64,000 bases of DNA from Paenibacillus taichungensis (GCF_013359905.1 NZ_JABMCC010000094.1:1-64000), one strand, 5' to 3'. Shown: positions 10,681 through 20,568, counted from the stretch's first letter. Program-made: numbers and translations. The notes: generated by a model from the sequence alone, not told the origin.

Positions 10681-11304
10681 ATGGCGATTGCAATTGTCGA
10701 TTACGGTATGGGGAACCTGCACAGCGTCGGCAAAGCGGTCGAACGTCTTGGCTACGAAGCGCTGGTGACAGGTGATCGGGATGCGATTCTAGGTGCAGAT
10801 GGTGTGATTTTGCCAGGTGTAGGTGCGTTTGGCGATGCCATGGTTCACTTGAGAGAGAGTGGCTTGGACGCAGTGGTGAAGGAAGCGGCAGCTGGACCAA
10901 CACCGCTACTCGGCATCTGTCTGGGCATGCAGCTGTTGTTCAGCTCAAGCGAGGAGCATGGCGAGCATGAAGGATTGAATATTTTGCCGGGTAAAGTTGT
11001 GCGATTCGCACCGGGAGAATTAAAGGTTCCGCATATGGGCTGGAATCGATTGCAGTTCCTGCACCCGGAAAATCCGCTATTCGCGGGGCTTGAGGCAAGT
11101 CATGTCTATTTTGTCCATTCATATCATGCACGTACGGACGTAGAGAGCGATCTATTGGCAGTAACGGATTACGGACATCCGGTTACGGCGATTGTTGGCA
11201 GAGGCTCCAATTTCGGCATGCAGTTCCACCCTGAGAAGAGCGGAGAGCTTGGTATGAAGCTGCTTGGAAACTTCCTGGCGTTGACTGGACGACCTAATGC
11301 GTAA
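10681..11304 (+). CDS. hisH: Imidazole glycerol phosphate synthase, glutaminase subunit
   Basis: A 207-residue class I glutamine amidotransferase that supplies ammonia to HisF. The catalytic Cys lies in LLGICLGMQLLF and the His/Glu pair in MQFHPEKSG; YVHSYH-type residues appear as VYFVHSYHA. It starts 3 nt after hisB. A 308-nt gap with a structured repeat separates it from hisA. Confidence 0.97.
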   Translation: MAIAIVDYGMGNLHSVGKAVERLGYEALVTGDRDAILGADGVILPGVGAFGDAMVHLRESGLDAVVKEAAAGPTPLLGICLGMQLLFSSSEEHGEHEGLNILPGKVVRFAPGELKVPHMGWNRLQFLHPENPLFAGLEASHVYFVHSYHARTDVESDLLAVTDYGHPVTAIVGRGSNFGMQFHPEKSGELGMKLLGNFLALTGRPNA

Positions 11305-11380
11305 CCATAATTCGCGATCCTATGATTTTTTAATTTCATCCTTATAAAATAATACGTAGCTAAACTTATATAAAATCTAA

Positions 11381-11580
11381 TCTATATAAATTGAACTAAT
11401 CATTTACACGATAACGGAGAGGACAGAAATAACCTGAAGAAGCGAGGCGTTCGCCTTTATCCCCGGATTTTCCCCTTTAAATAAGGGATTCAAAAAAAAT
11501 CTGGAGATAACAGCGATCGGAAGGTTGTTCTGTCATCGGAGTGGCAAGTGTAAATATTCTCTAGTTTCAATTTATATAGA
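11381..11580 (+). repeat. Structured ~200-nt element, copy A (hisH-hisA gap)
   Basis: Bounded by a perfect 15-bp inverted repeat, TCTATATAAATTGAA at 11381-11395 and its complement at 11566-11580. Inside it are nested helices: ATTTACAC/GTGTAAAT; GACAGAA..ACCT / AGGT..TTCTGTC; TTATC..CCGGATTT / AAATCTGG..GATAA; and apical CCCTT/AAGGG. Segments shared by all copies are AAGCG..GCGTTCGCCTTTATC, GATAACAGCGATCGGAAG and CGGAGTGGC. It ends 32 nt before the hisA start. It may be an RNA element or a MITE-like repeat; I recognise no named family. Confidence 0.85.
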
Positions 11581-11612
11581 GCACAAATATGAATATATTC
11601 AGGAGGCCTTGT

Positions 11613-12347
11613 ATGTCATCTTTTATCATATATCCGGCAATTGATATCCGGGACGGCAAATGTGTAAGACTGGTGCAGGGAGATTACAATCAGGAAACGG
11701 TATATAACGATGACCCGGTTCAAGTTGCTCTTTCCTGGGAGAAGCAAGGTGGTACATACGTTCATCTGGTGGATCTGGACGGTGCAAAAGCAGGTCATCC
11801 CGTGAATGATGAGCTGATCGGGCGTATTGCTTCGGCCGTAAACGTGCCTGTTCAGGTCGGTGGAGGCCTTCGTACAGTGGCTGATGTAGAACGCCTGCTG
11901 GGTCTCGGCGTGAGTCGCCTTATTATCGGAACAGCTGCGATTGAGGATCGTGCTTTTACAGAAGAAGTACTGGGACGATATGGAGACAAAGTAGCTATTG
12001 GTATCGATGCACGCAATGGCTATGTGGCGACACGTGGATGGCTGGAGACATCGGAGGTCCAGGCTGAGGTACTGGCAAAGGAGTTGGCGGCATTCGGTGC
12101 CGAAACCTTCATCTTCACAGACATCTCTCGTGATGGTATGATGCAGGGCCCTAACGTGGAAGCGATCGTATCTCTTGCGAAGGCAAGTGGCCGTACGGTG
12201 ATTGCTTCCGGTGGAGTCAGTGTTATGGATGATCTGCTTCGTTTAAGCAAACATGCGGAAGATGGTGTCGGAGGAGCAATCGTAGGAAAAGCGCTGTATA
12301 CTGGCAGTATTGATCTGTCTGAAGCGGTACGTGCGGTAAATAAATAA
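11613..12347 (+). CDS. hisA: ProFAR isomerase HisA
   Basis: A 244-residue (beta/alpha)8 enzyme that isomerises ProFAR to PRFAR. The catalytic Asp are in [13 protein letters not shown] near the N-terminus and in IGIDARNG. Phosphate-binding GG motifs are VGGGLRT and ASGGVSV. ATG 11613 is chosen over 11589 because AGGAGG (11601-11606) stands 6 nt before it and the family starts close to the first beta strand. It lies directly downstream of structured repeat copy A. Confidence 0.97.
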   Translation: MSSFIIYPAIDIRDGKCVRLVQGDYNQETVYNDDPVQVALSWEKQGGTYVHLVDLDGAKAGHPVNDELIGRIASAVNVPVQVGGGLRTVADVERLLGLGVSRLIIGTAAIEDRAFTEEVLGRYGDKVAIGIDARNGYVATRGWLETSEVQAEVLAKELAAFGAETFIFTDISRDGMMQGPNVEAIVSLAKASGRTVIASGGVSVMDDLLRLSKHAEDGVGGAIVGKALYTGSIDLSEAVRAVNK

Positions 12348-12355
12348 TAGCGATA

Positions 12356-12392
12356 CTATATAGGCTCAAATAACATTTGCACGATAACGATC
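12356..12392 (+). repeat. Vestigial left end of the structured element before hisF
   Basis: CTATATA and, after a short divergent stretch, CATTTGCACGATAACG match the left edge of copy A (CTATATA...CATTTACACGATAACG). The conserved core and the right half are missing. It starts 8 nt after hisA and ends 22 nt before the hisF start, the same kind of place as the full copies. Read as a deleted or partial fourth copy; the similarity is short. Confidence 0.5.
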
Positions 12393-12414
12393 ATCAGGAG
12401 AGAGGAAGAGGAGC

Positions 12415-13176
12415 ATGCTGGCAAAAAGAATCATTCCTTGTCTGGACGTGAAGGACGGCCGGGTTGTCAAAGGCGTTAACTTCGTCAATCTCCGCGATGC
12501 GGGTGATCCGGTGGAGCTGGCGGCGCTATATGACCGCGAGGGTGCGGACGAACTGGTGTTTCTCGATATCTCCGCTTCGGTGGAAGGCCGCGAAACGATG
12601 GAAGTAGTGGTGCGGCAAACCGCAGGCGAGATCGCCATTCCTTTTACCGTAGGCGGAGGGATCTCCAAGGTGGAAGACATGAAGCGCATTCTGCGTGCAG
12701 GAGCGGACAAGATTGCGATAAATACGGCAGCTGTGCTTAATCCTCAGCTGATTGCAGACGGAGCACGCCGCTTTGGTTCCCAGTGTATCGTCGTTGCAAT
12801 AGACGCCAAGTATAATGAGGCTTGGGGCGAATGGGAAGTGTACACGCATGGTGGACGTAAACCTTCAGGAATTAAGGCGCTGGACTGGGTTAAACACGCG
12901 GAGACCTTAGGCGCTGGCGAAATTCTGCTGACAAGCATGGACGCGGACGGAACGAAGGACGGATTCGATCTGAAGCTGACTGCAGCGGTATCCGAATCGG
13001 TACGTATTCCGGTCATCGCTTCAGGCGGTGCAGGCAAGGAATCCCATTTCTATGATGTGTTTACGACAGGCAAAGCGGATGCAGGTCTAGCAGCAACGAT
13101 ATTCCATTACAAAGAAATCGCCGTTCCGGCGTTAAAACAACATTTGAGAGAGCAAGGGGTGGAGATCCGTGACTAA
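12415..13176 (+). CDS. hisF: Imidazole glycerol phosphate synthase, cyclase subunit
   Basis: A 253-residue (beta/alpha)8 cyclase that uses ammonia from HisH to form IGP and AICAR. Catalytic Asp11 is in [14 protein letters not shown] and the second Asp in VVAIDAKYN. Phosphate motifs are VGGGIS and ASGGAG. GGAGAGAGGAAGAGG precedes the ATG. The last 8 nt overlap hisI. Confidence 0.98.
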   Translation: MLAKRIIPCLDVKDGRVVKGVNFVNLRDAGDPVELAALYDREGADELVFLDISASVEGRETMEVVVRQTAGEIAIPFTVGGGISKVEDMKRILRAGADKIAINTAAVLNPQLIADGARRFGSQCIVVAIDAKYNEAWGEWEVYTHGGRKPSGIKALDWVKHAETLGAGEILLTSMDADGTKDGFDLKLTAAVSESVRIPVIASGGAGKESHFYDVFTTGKADAGLAATIFHYKEIAVPALKQHLREQGVEIRD

Positions 13177-13897
13177 TGTAAGCAATGAGATTAAGGAGCA
13201 GTTATCCTTGGAGCAGGTTGTGGAACACATTCGTTGGAGCGATGGTTTGGTACCTGCCATTGTGCAGGATGCAGAGACACGCCAAGTTCTGATGATGGCT
13301 TATATGAATCGTGAATCCCTGAAATTGTCGCTTGAATCCGGTGAAACGTGGTTCTGGTCACGCTCGCGTCAAGAGCTGTGGCACAAGGGCGCAACTTCAG
13401 GCAACGTACAGACGATTACTTCTTTGAAATACGATTGTGATGGTGACACCTTGCTAGTTGAAGTAAAACCGAATGGACCTGCTTGCCACACCGGAGCGGT
13501 GACGTGTTTCCATAATGAAATCGTGGGCTTGCCAGAGCAATCAGCAGACCAGGCTTCAGGCGATTTTAGTGCAACTACTGCAAGTGCTAGCTCCGGAAGT
13601 CGTTTTGAAGTACTGGCTGAACTGGAATCGGTCATTGCAGAGCGTGAACGTGAGCGTCCGGAAGGTGCATATACGACGTACCTGTTCGATAAAGGCGTTG
13701 ATAAAATTCTGAAAAAAATCGGTGAAGAAGCGTCCGAGACGATCATTGCCGCCAAAAATAAAGACAATGACGAGCTTCGTCTTGAGGTCAGTGACCTGAT
13801 GTACCACTTGCTCGTTCTGTTGCAAGAGCGCAAGCTGCCGCTGGATGACATCATGTCAGAGCTGAGCCGTCGCCACGAGCGGCCACGCCGCGATTAG
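13169..13897 (+). CDS. hisI: Bifunctional PR-AMP cyclohydrolase / PR-ATP pyrophosphatase
   Basis: A 242-residue HisI-HisE fusion for steps two and three. The N-terminal cyclohydrolase (about 15-120) carries the metal ligands in YDCDGDTLL and the cysteines in GPACHTG and TCF. A Ser/Ala-rich linker (~125-150) leads to the C-terminal MazG-like pyrophosphatase with [16 protein letters not shown] and [16 protein letters not shown]. The stop codon overlaps the ribosome binding site of the next gene. Confidence 0.97.
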   Translation: MTNVSNEIKEQLSLEQVVEHIRWSDGLVPAIVQDAETRQVLMMAYMNRESLKLSLESGETWFWSRSRQELWHKGATSGNVQTITSLKYDCDGDTLLVEVKPNGPACHTGAVTCFHNEIVGLPEQSADQASGDFSATTASASSGSRFEVLAELESVIAERERERPEGAYTTYLFDKGVDKILKKIGEEASETIIAAKNKDNDELRLEVSDLMYHLLVLLQERKLPLDDIMSELSRRHERPRRD

Positions 13898-13908
13898 GAG
13901 GCGAGCCT

Positions 13909-14733
13909 GTGCGTATAGACTATCATACACACCATGAGCGGTGTGGTCATGCGGTTGGCAAGCTGGAGGCTTATGTACAGCGTGGGGTGGAGATTGGGCT
14001 GTCGCAGATCGGGCTGTCGGATCACATGCCTTTGCTGCATGTAGACCCCGCTCACTATTATCCTGAGATGGCAATGCCCATGGATGAGCTGCCGCGTTAC
14101 GTGGAAGAGTGTTTTTCTCTGAAAGAGCGGTACCGTGGTCAGATCGATGTGCGTGTCGGCCTGGAAGGCGACTATATTGAAGGCTGGGAGACCGAAATCC
14201 GGGCCATTATTGAACGCTACCCATGGGACTACGTGATTGGATCGGTTCATTTTCTCGGGGAATGGGACATTACGGATTTTCGCCAGACCCATCATTGGGA
14301 AGGCAAAGACGTACTAGGAGTCTATCGTCAATACTATGATGCTGTGAGCAAAGCGGCAGCGACGGGAATGTACGATATTATGGGTCATACAGATGTGATC
14401 AAGCGCTTTGGCTTCACTCCGGCACCAGAGCAGACTGAAGAGCGTATAGCCCTTGAAAACGCAGCACTGCAAGCTATCGCAAAAAGTGGCTGTGCTATGG
14501 AGCTCAATGCATCAGGATTATCGAAGCCCTGCGCAGAGATGTTCCCTGGTCGCCGGATGTTAACGGAGGCCATTCGATTGGGAATTCCGCTGACCCTTGG
14601 CTCCGATGCACATGATCCGCTGAAGCTAGGGGATTATCTACCTGAGGCCGAGGCGCTCTTGCATGAGCTGGGCTGTACGGAGGTAGCCGTTTTTGAAGGC
14701 CGACAGCGCTCGTTCCTTTCTTTAAATGTATAA
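13909..14733 (+). CDS. hisJ: Histidinol-phosphatase, PHP family (HisJ/HisK)
   Basis: A 274-residue PHP-domain phosphatase that removes phosphate from histidinol phosphate, filling the gap left by the monofunctional HisB. Metal ligands appear in YHTHHERCGHA, LSDHMP, the Glu in GLEGDYIEGWE, GSVHFL, MGHTDVIKRFG and LGSDAHDP. It starts with GTG at 13909, set by TAGGAGG (13895-13901), which reuses the hisI stop. It follows hisI by 11 nt, so it is almost certainly part of the operon. Confidence 0.93.
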   Translation: MRIDYHTHHERCGHAVGKLEAYVQRGVEIGLSQIGLSDHMPLLHVDPAHYYPEMAMPMDELPRYVEECFSLKERYRGQIDVRVGLEGDYIEGWETEIRAIIERYPWDYVIGSVHFLGEWDITDFRQTHHWEGKDVLGVYRQYYDAVSKAAATGMYDIMGHTDVIKRFGFTPAPEQTEERIALENAALQAIAKSGCAMELNASGLSKPCAEMFPGRRMLTEAIRLGIPLTLGSDAHDPLKLGDYLPEAEALLHELGCTEVAVFEGRQRSFLSLNV

Positions 14734-15003
14734 GGCAGTGGAGTATAATGAGGGTAGGAAATAACCTTTTTAGAGGTAGTTCAAAAAAGTCCGCTTTTGA
14801 TTACGAAGGATGCCTAATGGCATCATCAGCATCGAAGCTGGAATTCAGCCGAAATGTTCGTTGCTCACGTAGTTTTGCCTACGAACCGCTACTCCATTTC
14901 TAGCTTTATCCCATCTTCTCGGTACTGAAAACCGGCCTTTTTGAACATTCACTTTTAGACTGATAAAGGATTATATTGGGACTTCAACCCTCGGGAGGGC
15001 ATT
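14734..15003 (+). other. Gap between hisJ and prs
   Basis: A 270-nt gap without a gene. Most of it (14779-14946) is the inverted-repeat-bounded segment described separately. GGGAGG stands just before the prs start. Confidence 0.6.
14779..14946 (+). repeat. Intergenic element bounded by GTTCAAAAA inverted repeats
   Basis: GTTCAAAAA at 14779-14787 is mirrored by TTTTTGAAC at 14938-14946. The 168-bp interior contains small dyads GATGCC/GGCATC and CGTAG/CTACG. It has no ORF and sits in a gap, like a MITE or an intergenic repeat. Only one copy is in this window; from memory similar sequences recur in Paenibacillus genomes, but I could not check that. Confidence 0.5.
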
Positions 15004-15951
15004 ATGCAGCATTCGTTACGTATTTTTTCCGGTTCATCGAACCCTAAGCTGGCAGAACAGGTATGCGACAAGCTGGGTGTACAACTAGGCAAGATCAAAC
15101 TGTCCCGGTTCAAGAGCGGAGAAATATACGTTCACTACGAAGAAACGATCCGCAACTGTGATGTGTTTCTAGTTCAATCATTATCTCATCCGATCAATGA
15201 GTTGTTCGTAGAACTGCTCGTCATGATTGATGCAGCTAAAAGGGCTTCTGCCCGTACGGTAAATATTATTGTTCCTTATTACGGATATGCCCGTCAGGAA
15301 CGCAAGTCTGCTCCGCGTGAGCCGATCTCTGCCAAGATGGTTGCGGATGTGTTAACTACTGCTGGGGCAAACCGGGTAGTTACCATTGATCTGCATGCAG
15401 CGGCAATTCAAGGATTTTTCAATATTCCTGTGGATCACATGACATCATTGGATCTCATCAGTGATTATTTGCTGAGTAAAGGGATTGAAAATCCGGTGGT
15501 TGTTTCCCCTGATGCGGGACGAGCCTCGATGGCAGAGAAACTGGCGAATCGTCTGGATTCACCTTTTGCCATTATGATTAAGAAGCGTCCAAGCCACAAT
15601 GAATCGATTATTACGCACGTTATTGGGGATGTTGAAGGTCGAACTCCAATTATTATTGAGGATCTGATCGATACCGGAACGACAATTCTCAATGTTGTTG
15701 AAGGGTTGAAGGAGCGAGGCTCCAAAAACGTATATGTATGCGCAACACATGGTCTGTTCTCGGACGGAGCACTAAGTAAGCTCAATCACCCGTCTATAGC
15801 CGAGGTGGTAGTCACAGACTCCATCGCACTGCCGGATGACCATCCCGAATGCTTCAAAGTGTTGCCCGTAGCTCCAATGCTTGCGCGTGCTGTTCGCATT
15901 ATTGTGGATGGTGGCTCCATGGCGACATTGTTTAAAGATTCAGGGATTTAA
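15004..15951 (+). CDS. prs: Ribose-phosphate pyrophosphokinase (PRPP synthetase)
   Basis: A 315-residue enzyme making PRPP from ribose-5-phosphate and ATP, the HisG substrate. The flexible-loop segment PYYGYARQERKSAPREPISAK carries the ATP-binding residues; the metal-site histidine is in TIDLHAAAIQGFF and the PRPP loop is EDLIDTGTTI. In Bacilli the main prs gene normally sits beside gcaD, so this is probably a second, his-linked copy (inference; the rest of the genome is not visible). It is followed by its own terminator. Confidence 0.95.
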   Translation: MQHSLRIFSGSSNPKLAEQVCDKLGVQLGKIKLSRFKSGEIYVHYEETIRNCDVFLVQSLSHPINELFVELLVMIDAAKRASARTVNIIVPYYGYARQERKSAPREPISAKMVADVLTTAGANRVVTIDLHAAAIQGFFNIPVDHMTSLDLISDYLLSKGIENPVVVSPDAGRASMAEKLANRLDSPFAIMIKKRPSHNESIITHVIGDVEGRTPIIIEDLIDTGTTILNVVEGLKERGSKNVYVCATHGLFSDGALSKLNHPSIAEVVVTDSIALPDDHPECFKVLPVAPMLARAVRIIVDGGSMATLFKDSGI

Positions 15952-15988
15952 TCATGACCACAGATTTGTGCGAATTCAGGTGTATTGT

Positions 15989-16026
15989 ACCGTGTTTGAG
16001 TAGTTTGCTGCTCAGCACGGTTTTTA
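15989..16026 (+). terminator. Terminator after prs
   Basis: ACCGTG..TGAGTAG pairs with CTGCTCA.CACGGT around a TTTG loop, followed by T5 and further T-rich sequence. It closes the his-prs block. Confidence 0.9.
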
Positions 16027-16242
16027 TTTTTTATGATGGATTAGGATAGAGATGCGGATGAGTCAAGGAGAAAGAGGGAATCGATTACTCATTTGCTGCC
16101 TAGGGGCTTGTGCTATAATAACTTAAAATTGATTTTATGGCTGCGTATATAGGGAATTCAATCCCAGAGATGTAACTGATGTGATGAACAGTAGAACCAC
16201 GGCTATTTTACAACGGTGTCGTGGAGTGAGGAGTGGGGTTTA

Positions 16243-18495
16243 TTGTCCCGGACTTGGTATTATCGTTTACTGTTTTCTTATTTTCCTATTTTCTTTCTTA
16301 CCATGACCGTACTCATTTTTATCGCTTTTGTTTTCATTAATGACATCTCCAGGGAAGAAACAAGGAAAGCAGACCGTATCTCCTCCAGCTATTTGGTGGA
16401 CAGTCTGGATCGGACGATCCGGGATATTGAGTTGTCGGTTATGGAAGCGGTGCAGAGTGAGCAGGCCTATAAGTACTATTTTAATAGCCAGAACCAGGTG
16501 GGCGAAGAGACCGTGTATAGCATTGCTCAAAGCTTGCGTGAGCTGACGAGTTCCAACCCTTGGATCCAATCCATTTATTTGTATGACAAGAAAAATGAAA
16601 GCGTTTTAACCTCAAGCGGATCTAAGGATGTAGACAGCTTTTCAGACAAGGCGTGGATCGACCGGATCGACTCTGGTTCTCTTACTTCAGGCTGGCAGCC
16701 TGTCAGGGAATTTGATGCAGGAGTTAATCAGCGTACGCCTATTCGGGTGTTGACGGTGAATAAGGATATGCCCTTGCCATTTGGCTCCGATGGGGCGCTT
16801 GTCATTAATATCAAGATGAGCAGCATCGAGCAGAGCATTGATAGTATGGTTAATGGGCAGCTTTCATTCATGAGCATTCTTGACCGTGACGGTCAGATTG
16901 TTTACGATGCGCATTCAGATCGTGAAGGTGCTGTAGAAGGCCAAGAGCTGAACACCCTTTCGCTGGAAAGATTGGGTTGGACGATCTCCAGTGGGATCAA
17001 GGAGGGGAACTTATATGGTTGGGTCTCGGTGGTTTCCTATGTATGGGTGATTATTGCGGTTGTTACCGTCATTTGTGCGATCGTTTATATTATCTATATC
17101 ACTCGTCGCAACTATAAACCCATCCAGATTATTATGAATCGGATTGAGGCGCATCAGATTCGGGTGCTAGAGCAATCGGGCTCACGGACCGATGAGATGA
17201 AATTGATTGATGGCGTGTTGGAAAACCTAATAAACCATATGATGGATTCGGACAAAAAGAGCAGAGAAAACGTGCTGCTGCAGCGCAGCAAACTATTTAA
17301 CGATCTGCTGAATGGGGAGAATCTGGATCATGCGGTAGAGCGATTAAAGGATCTTTCCCCGTTAACTGGCGTGGATACTTCGTCATGCTTCGCTGTTGTG
17401 GTTGGCGAAATCAACCGATATGAGAAGGGCTTTCAGGAACGGTTTACGAGAGGTGAGCAGAATACACTCAAATTTGCGTTAATGAATGTGCTGCAGGAGC
17501 TCTCACGCAATGCGGGTATGCAATGCTGGACAGAATGGGTCAGCTCGGATCAGATTGCGATCCTTTTCCTTTCCACAGACGGTAACCTGGATATGACGGA
17601 GCAAATTCGCTTAGTTGCGGAGGAATGCCGATCCTGGGTTGAGCAGAATCTGCGTATATCATTGAGTTTCGGTATCGGACCGATCGCGGAGGGCATCAAG
17701 GCTATTCGTGAATCATACGTGGCGGCTGAGACTGTGATGCACCGCAGATTGCTGAGAGACGGTGATGTTGCTCTGGCTGGATATGGAGAAACCCAGCAGC
17801 AGCTGCTTGATACCTATACCTATTTGCAGATGATTGCTGATTTTGTTAAACGGTTTCGGATGTCGAGTAGTCAGTGGCGTGATCAACTGGAGGAGATCTT
17901 TGCGGCTTATGAACGTGATAAGCTGCCAGATGATGAGATTCACTCCTTGATTCAGGCGATGCTACAGATGCTCAGCCGGGAAGTAGCGGTCATGTCCGAA
18001 CAGCTGCAGGAAAAATTATCGGAGGAAAACATAAACAAGTGGTTGATGCTGATGAAAGAAGCGGAGACACTTGAAGGTGTGAAAGACATTCTGTTTGATG
18101 ACCTGACGGACTTGTTCAGAACTTATGTGTCGGTAACCGAAACCAAGAGCTACAAAGCGATGGTCAATGAAATGAAAAACTATATCGAGGAACAGTTTGC
18201 GAATCCTGATCTTTCGCTGAAACATCTCAGCGATCGATTCCAGATCACCGGCAAACATGCAAGTTATTTGTTCAAGACAGAGTTCAATATGAAGTTTGTA
18301 GACTTCCTTACAGAATTGCGGATGAAGGAAACGGAGCGTCTTCTGCGGAGTACGGATCTTTCCCTACAGGATATTGCGTTGAAGGTGGGGTATGCCAATG
18401 GAATAACCTTGGGACGTGTATTCAAACGGGTTGAGGGTATTACACCGGGAGACTATCGCCGTATGAAACGTGGACAACACGATCCCGAATCGTAA
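16243..18495 (+). CDS. Membrane-anchored AraC-family regulator of a sugar-uptake locus
   Basis: About 750 residues. A first membrane helix (FSYFPIFFLTMTVLIFIAFVFI) near the N-terminus is followed by an extracellular sensor domain of ~230 residues, a second helix (VWVIIAVVTVICAIVYIIYI), a cytoplasmic region, and a C-terminal AraC DNA-binding domain of ~100 residues with two HTHs (LSLKHLSDRFQITGKHASYL and LSLQDIALKVGYANG). Such regulators commonly neighbour LplA/LplB/LplC-type importers, as here. TTG at 16243 is preferred since TGAGGAG (16227-16233) precedes it by 9 nt; GTG at 16216 is the longer option. The inducing sugar is unknown. Confidence 0.88.
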   Translation: MSRTWYYRLLFSYFPIFFLTMTVLIFIAFVFINDISREETRKADRISSSYLVDSLDRTIRDIELSVMEAVQSEQAYKYYFNSQNQVGEETVYSIAQSLRELTSSNPWIQSIYLYDKKNESVLTSSGSKDVDSFSDKAWIDRIDSGSLTSGWQPVREFDAGVNQRTPIRVLTVNKDMPLPFGSDGALVINIKMSSIEQSIDSMVNGQLSFMSILDRDGQIVYDAHSDREGAVEGQELNTLSLERLGWTISSGIKEGNLYGWVSVVSYVWVIIAVVTVICAIVYIIYITRRNYKPIQIIMNRIEAHQIRVLEQSGSRTDEMKLIDGVLENLINHMMDSDKKSRENVLLQRSKLFNDLLNGENLDHAVERLKDLSPLTGVDTSSCFAVVVGEINRYEKGFQERFTRGEQNTLKFALMNVLQELSRNAGMQCWTEWVSSDQIAILFLSTDGNLDMTEQIRLVAEECRSWVEQNLRISLSFGIGPIAEGIKAIRESYVAAETVMHRRLLRDGDVALAGYGETQQQLLDTYTYLQMIADFVKRFRMSSSQWRDQLEEIFAAYERDKLPDDEIHSLIQAMLQMLSREVAVMSEQLQEKLSEENINKWLMLMKEAETLEGVKDILFDDLTDLFRTYVSVTETKSYKAMVNEMKNYIEEQFANPDLSLKHLSDRFQITGKHASYLFKTEFNMKFVDFLTELRMKETERLLRSTDLSLQDIALKVGYANGITLGRVFKRVEGITPGDYRRMKRGQHDPES

Positions 18496-18830
18496 TTCAA
18501 AGGCTCATGCTACGCATTATACCGTGCTAAGCACAGGGTGGAATTCATGCAGGTTTTTCTCAGGAGAAGCCATGTAGGAGTCCGCCTTTTTTTGCTGCTA
18601 GTGTATGCCTGTATTCCGTCTTGGAAGCTTGCGCTTATGCAAGGAACCCTTGATTTACGCCAGTTTTCGGGTCCTTTACGAATATAGTCAGTCTGCGAAA
18701 ATCGTCGCTCGGGATAAACCATTATCCTTATGTAAGCGTTTCCGAAACAGGTTTATTGCCAGAGCACGGAAAGATGTGGAATACTCTGGGCAAGCTTTAA
18801 ACATTCACGCAATGCTAAGGAGATGACAAA
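18496..18830 (+). other. Gap before the sugar-binding lipoprotein gene
   Basis: 335 nt with no supportable gene. It contains a possible catabolite-responsive element (18731-18744) and an AAGGAGATGAC ribosome binding site just before ATG 18831. Confidence 0.55.
18731..18744 (+). promoter_or_regulatory. Possible CcpA cre site
   Basis: TGTAAGCGTTTCCG matches the cre consensus TGWAARCGYTWNCW except at the last base. It lies 87 nt upstream of the solute-binding-protein start, a sensible place for carbon catabolite control. Confidence 0.5.
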
Positions 18831-20432
18831 ATGACAGGAAAAGCAACCAAAGGGAGTCTAAAGAAATGGATGGGATTGGCGCTTACTATGGTAATGGGAG
18901 TTTCCTTGCTAGCCGGCTGTTCATCTGCATCGAATCAGGAATCAGAAGGTAGTGCATCAGGTAGCGGCGAGCGTGTCACTTTAAAAGTGGAGGTGTTTGA
19001 CCGCGGGAATAGTCCTTCGCCTTATACCATTACGAATAACTATTTGTCCAAGCTGATCCAGGAACGGTTCGGCGACCCGAATAACATTGATATACAATTC
19101 GTACCGATTCAGCGCTCGGAGGAAGTAACCAAGCTGAATGTCCTAATGGCGAGTAATACGGATGTTCCGGATATTGTATTTGTTTATGACTCAAGTGTAT
19201 TTTATCGTTACGCCGAACAAGGTGGTCTGACTGATGTGGGAGAGTTGATTGATCAATACGGACCGAACCTGAAAAAATTCCTTGGCGAGGACACCCTTAA
19301 GTTTGGTCAATTAGAGGGCCAGCAGTTCGCAGTTCCTGGCAAACGTGCCATCACAGGCAGATATAGCTCTTATATTCGTCAGGATTGGCTCGATAAACTG
19401 GGATTGCCAGTACCGAAGACGACGGATGAATTGTATACCACTTTGAAAGCATTTAAAGAGAAGGACCCTGGTGGACTTGGTAGCAAAAACATTCCAATGG
19501 GAATGGCACTGGCGCCAGCTCAGTTCGAAACATTAATTTACTCATTCATTAAGCCGATCAGCGGGGATCTGACTTATGCCCAACGTTATGAATTGCCTCT
19601 CCATGAAGGCTTCAAGGATGCGATGAAGTTCATGAACAAGCTATACAATGAAGGTTTGATCAGCAAGGACTTCAGTTTGGATGAAGATAAGGCTCAACTG
19701 GTGAAGGATGTACAGAACGGTAACATTGGCTATTGGTCTGAGGATGTCGACGCCATTTTCTATGCGGATGGCACTCTGGATAACTTGCTTAAAAATACGC
19801 AGGGCAGTAAGGTGCTTCCGGTCGATGCGTACACCAACGCAAACGTAGACAACAAACATATCAAATCCCGTTACGGTTCAAACGGCATGTACATCATGAT
19901 TCCGAAGAGCAGCAAACGTTCAGTGGAAGCAATCAAATATTTGGATTGGATGGCATCAGAAAATAACCTGATTGATATTTACAGCGGCGTGGAAGGAGAG
20001 AACTACGATCTGGTAGACGGAATTCCGGTTGTCAAAGAAGATGCTTCACAGGAAGCGAAAGATCGTCTGTTCAACGCAGGGGATACAGCTATTATTTCAA
20101 ACGGTAAAAATATCGGTGATCAGGCTACCAACGAAAAAGCGTGGGTCATGGGCTTCCCGCAAAACAATCAGGAAATGCTCAAACAGTCGATTGATATTGC
20201 TAACACCGACACGGTAGGACCCATCATTTTTGACAAACCGATTCAGGCAGAGATGAAGTACAGTACAGCGCTCAAAGATAAGCTTAATGTCATTATCGTA
20301 AAAACAGCAATGGCTAAACCCGAAGAATTCGACGCAGTGTATGAACGGGAAATGAATGATTTCATGTCCCTGGGCGGCACAGAACTGAAAAAGGAACTGG
20401 ATCAAGCGGTTCAGGAGCTTGCTGCGAAATAA
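18831..20432 (+). CDS. Sugar ABC importer solute-binding lipoprotein (LplA-like)
   Basis: A 533-residue extracellular lipoprotein. A basic N-terminus (TKGSLKKW), a hydrophobic stretch and the lipobox LLAGC give Cys ~30 as lipidation site, followed by a Ser/Glu-rich linker. The body is a family 1 extracellular solute-binding fold, with the conserved SYIRQDWLDKLGLPVPKTTD-type segment. Length fits the large LplA/YtcQ-type binding proteins of Bacilli that bind oligosaccharides. It heads the importer operon with the two permeases. Confidence 0.93.
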   Translation: MTGKATKGSLKKWMGLALTMVMGVSLLAGCSSASNQESEGSASGSGERVTLKVEVFDRGNSPSPYTITNNYLSKLIQERFGDPNNIDIQFVPIQRSEEVTKLNVLMASNTDVPDIVFVYDSSVFYRYAEQGGLTDVGELIDQYGPNLKKFLGEDTLKFGQLEGQQFAVPGKRAITGRYSSYIRQDWLDKLGLPVPKTTDELYTTLKAFKEKDPGGLGSKNIPMGMALAPAQFETLIYSFIKPISGDLTYAQRYELPLHEGFKDAMKFMNKLYNEGLISKDFSLDEDKAQLVKDVQNGNIGYWSEDVDAIFYADGTLDNLLKNTQGSKVLPVDAYTNANVDNKHIKSRYGSNGMYIMIPKSSKRSVEAIKYLDWMASENNLIDIYSGVEGENYDLVDGIPVVKEDASQEAKDRLFNAGDTAIISNGKNIGDQATNEKAWVMGFPQNNQEMLKQSIDIANTDTVGPIIFDKPIQAEMKYSTALKDKLNVIIVKTAMAKPEEFDAVYEREMNDFMSLGGTELKKELDQAVQELAAK

Positions 20433-20568
20433 TAGTTGGAGATATGAATCTATGAACGTACGAATCCAAAGAACACAAGCTTGAAATTTCATCATTCATG
20501 AAGGGACTTGTGCCGTCGGATGAGGTTAAGGCGGCACAGTGTTTCTTCGTTGTTAGGAGGAGACCGAC

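Noticed and set aside
18605..18826. A 73-codon frame before the sugar-binding lipoprotein gene
   Set aside because: It covers the probable cre site and promoter region, lacks a ribosome binding site and has no protein-like pattern.
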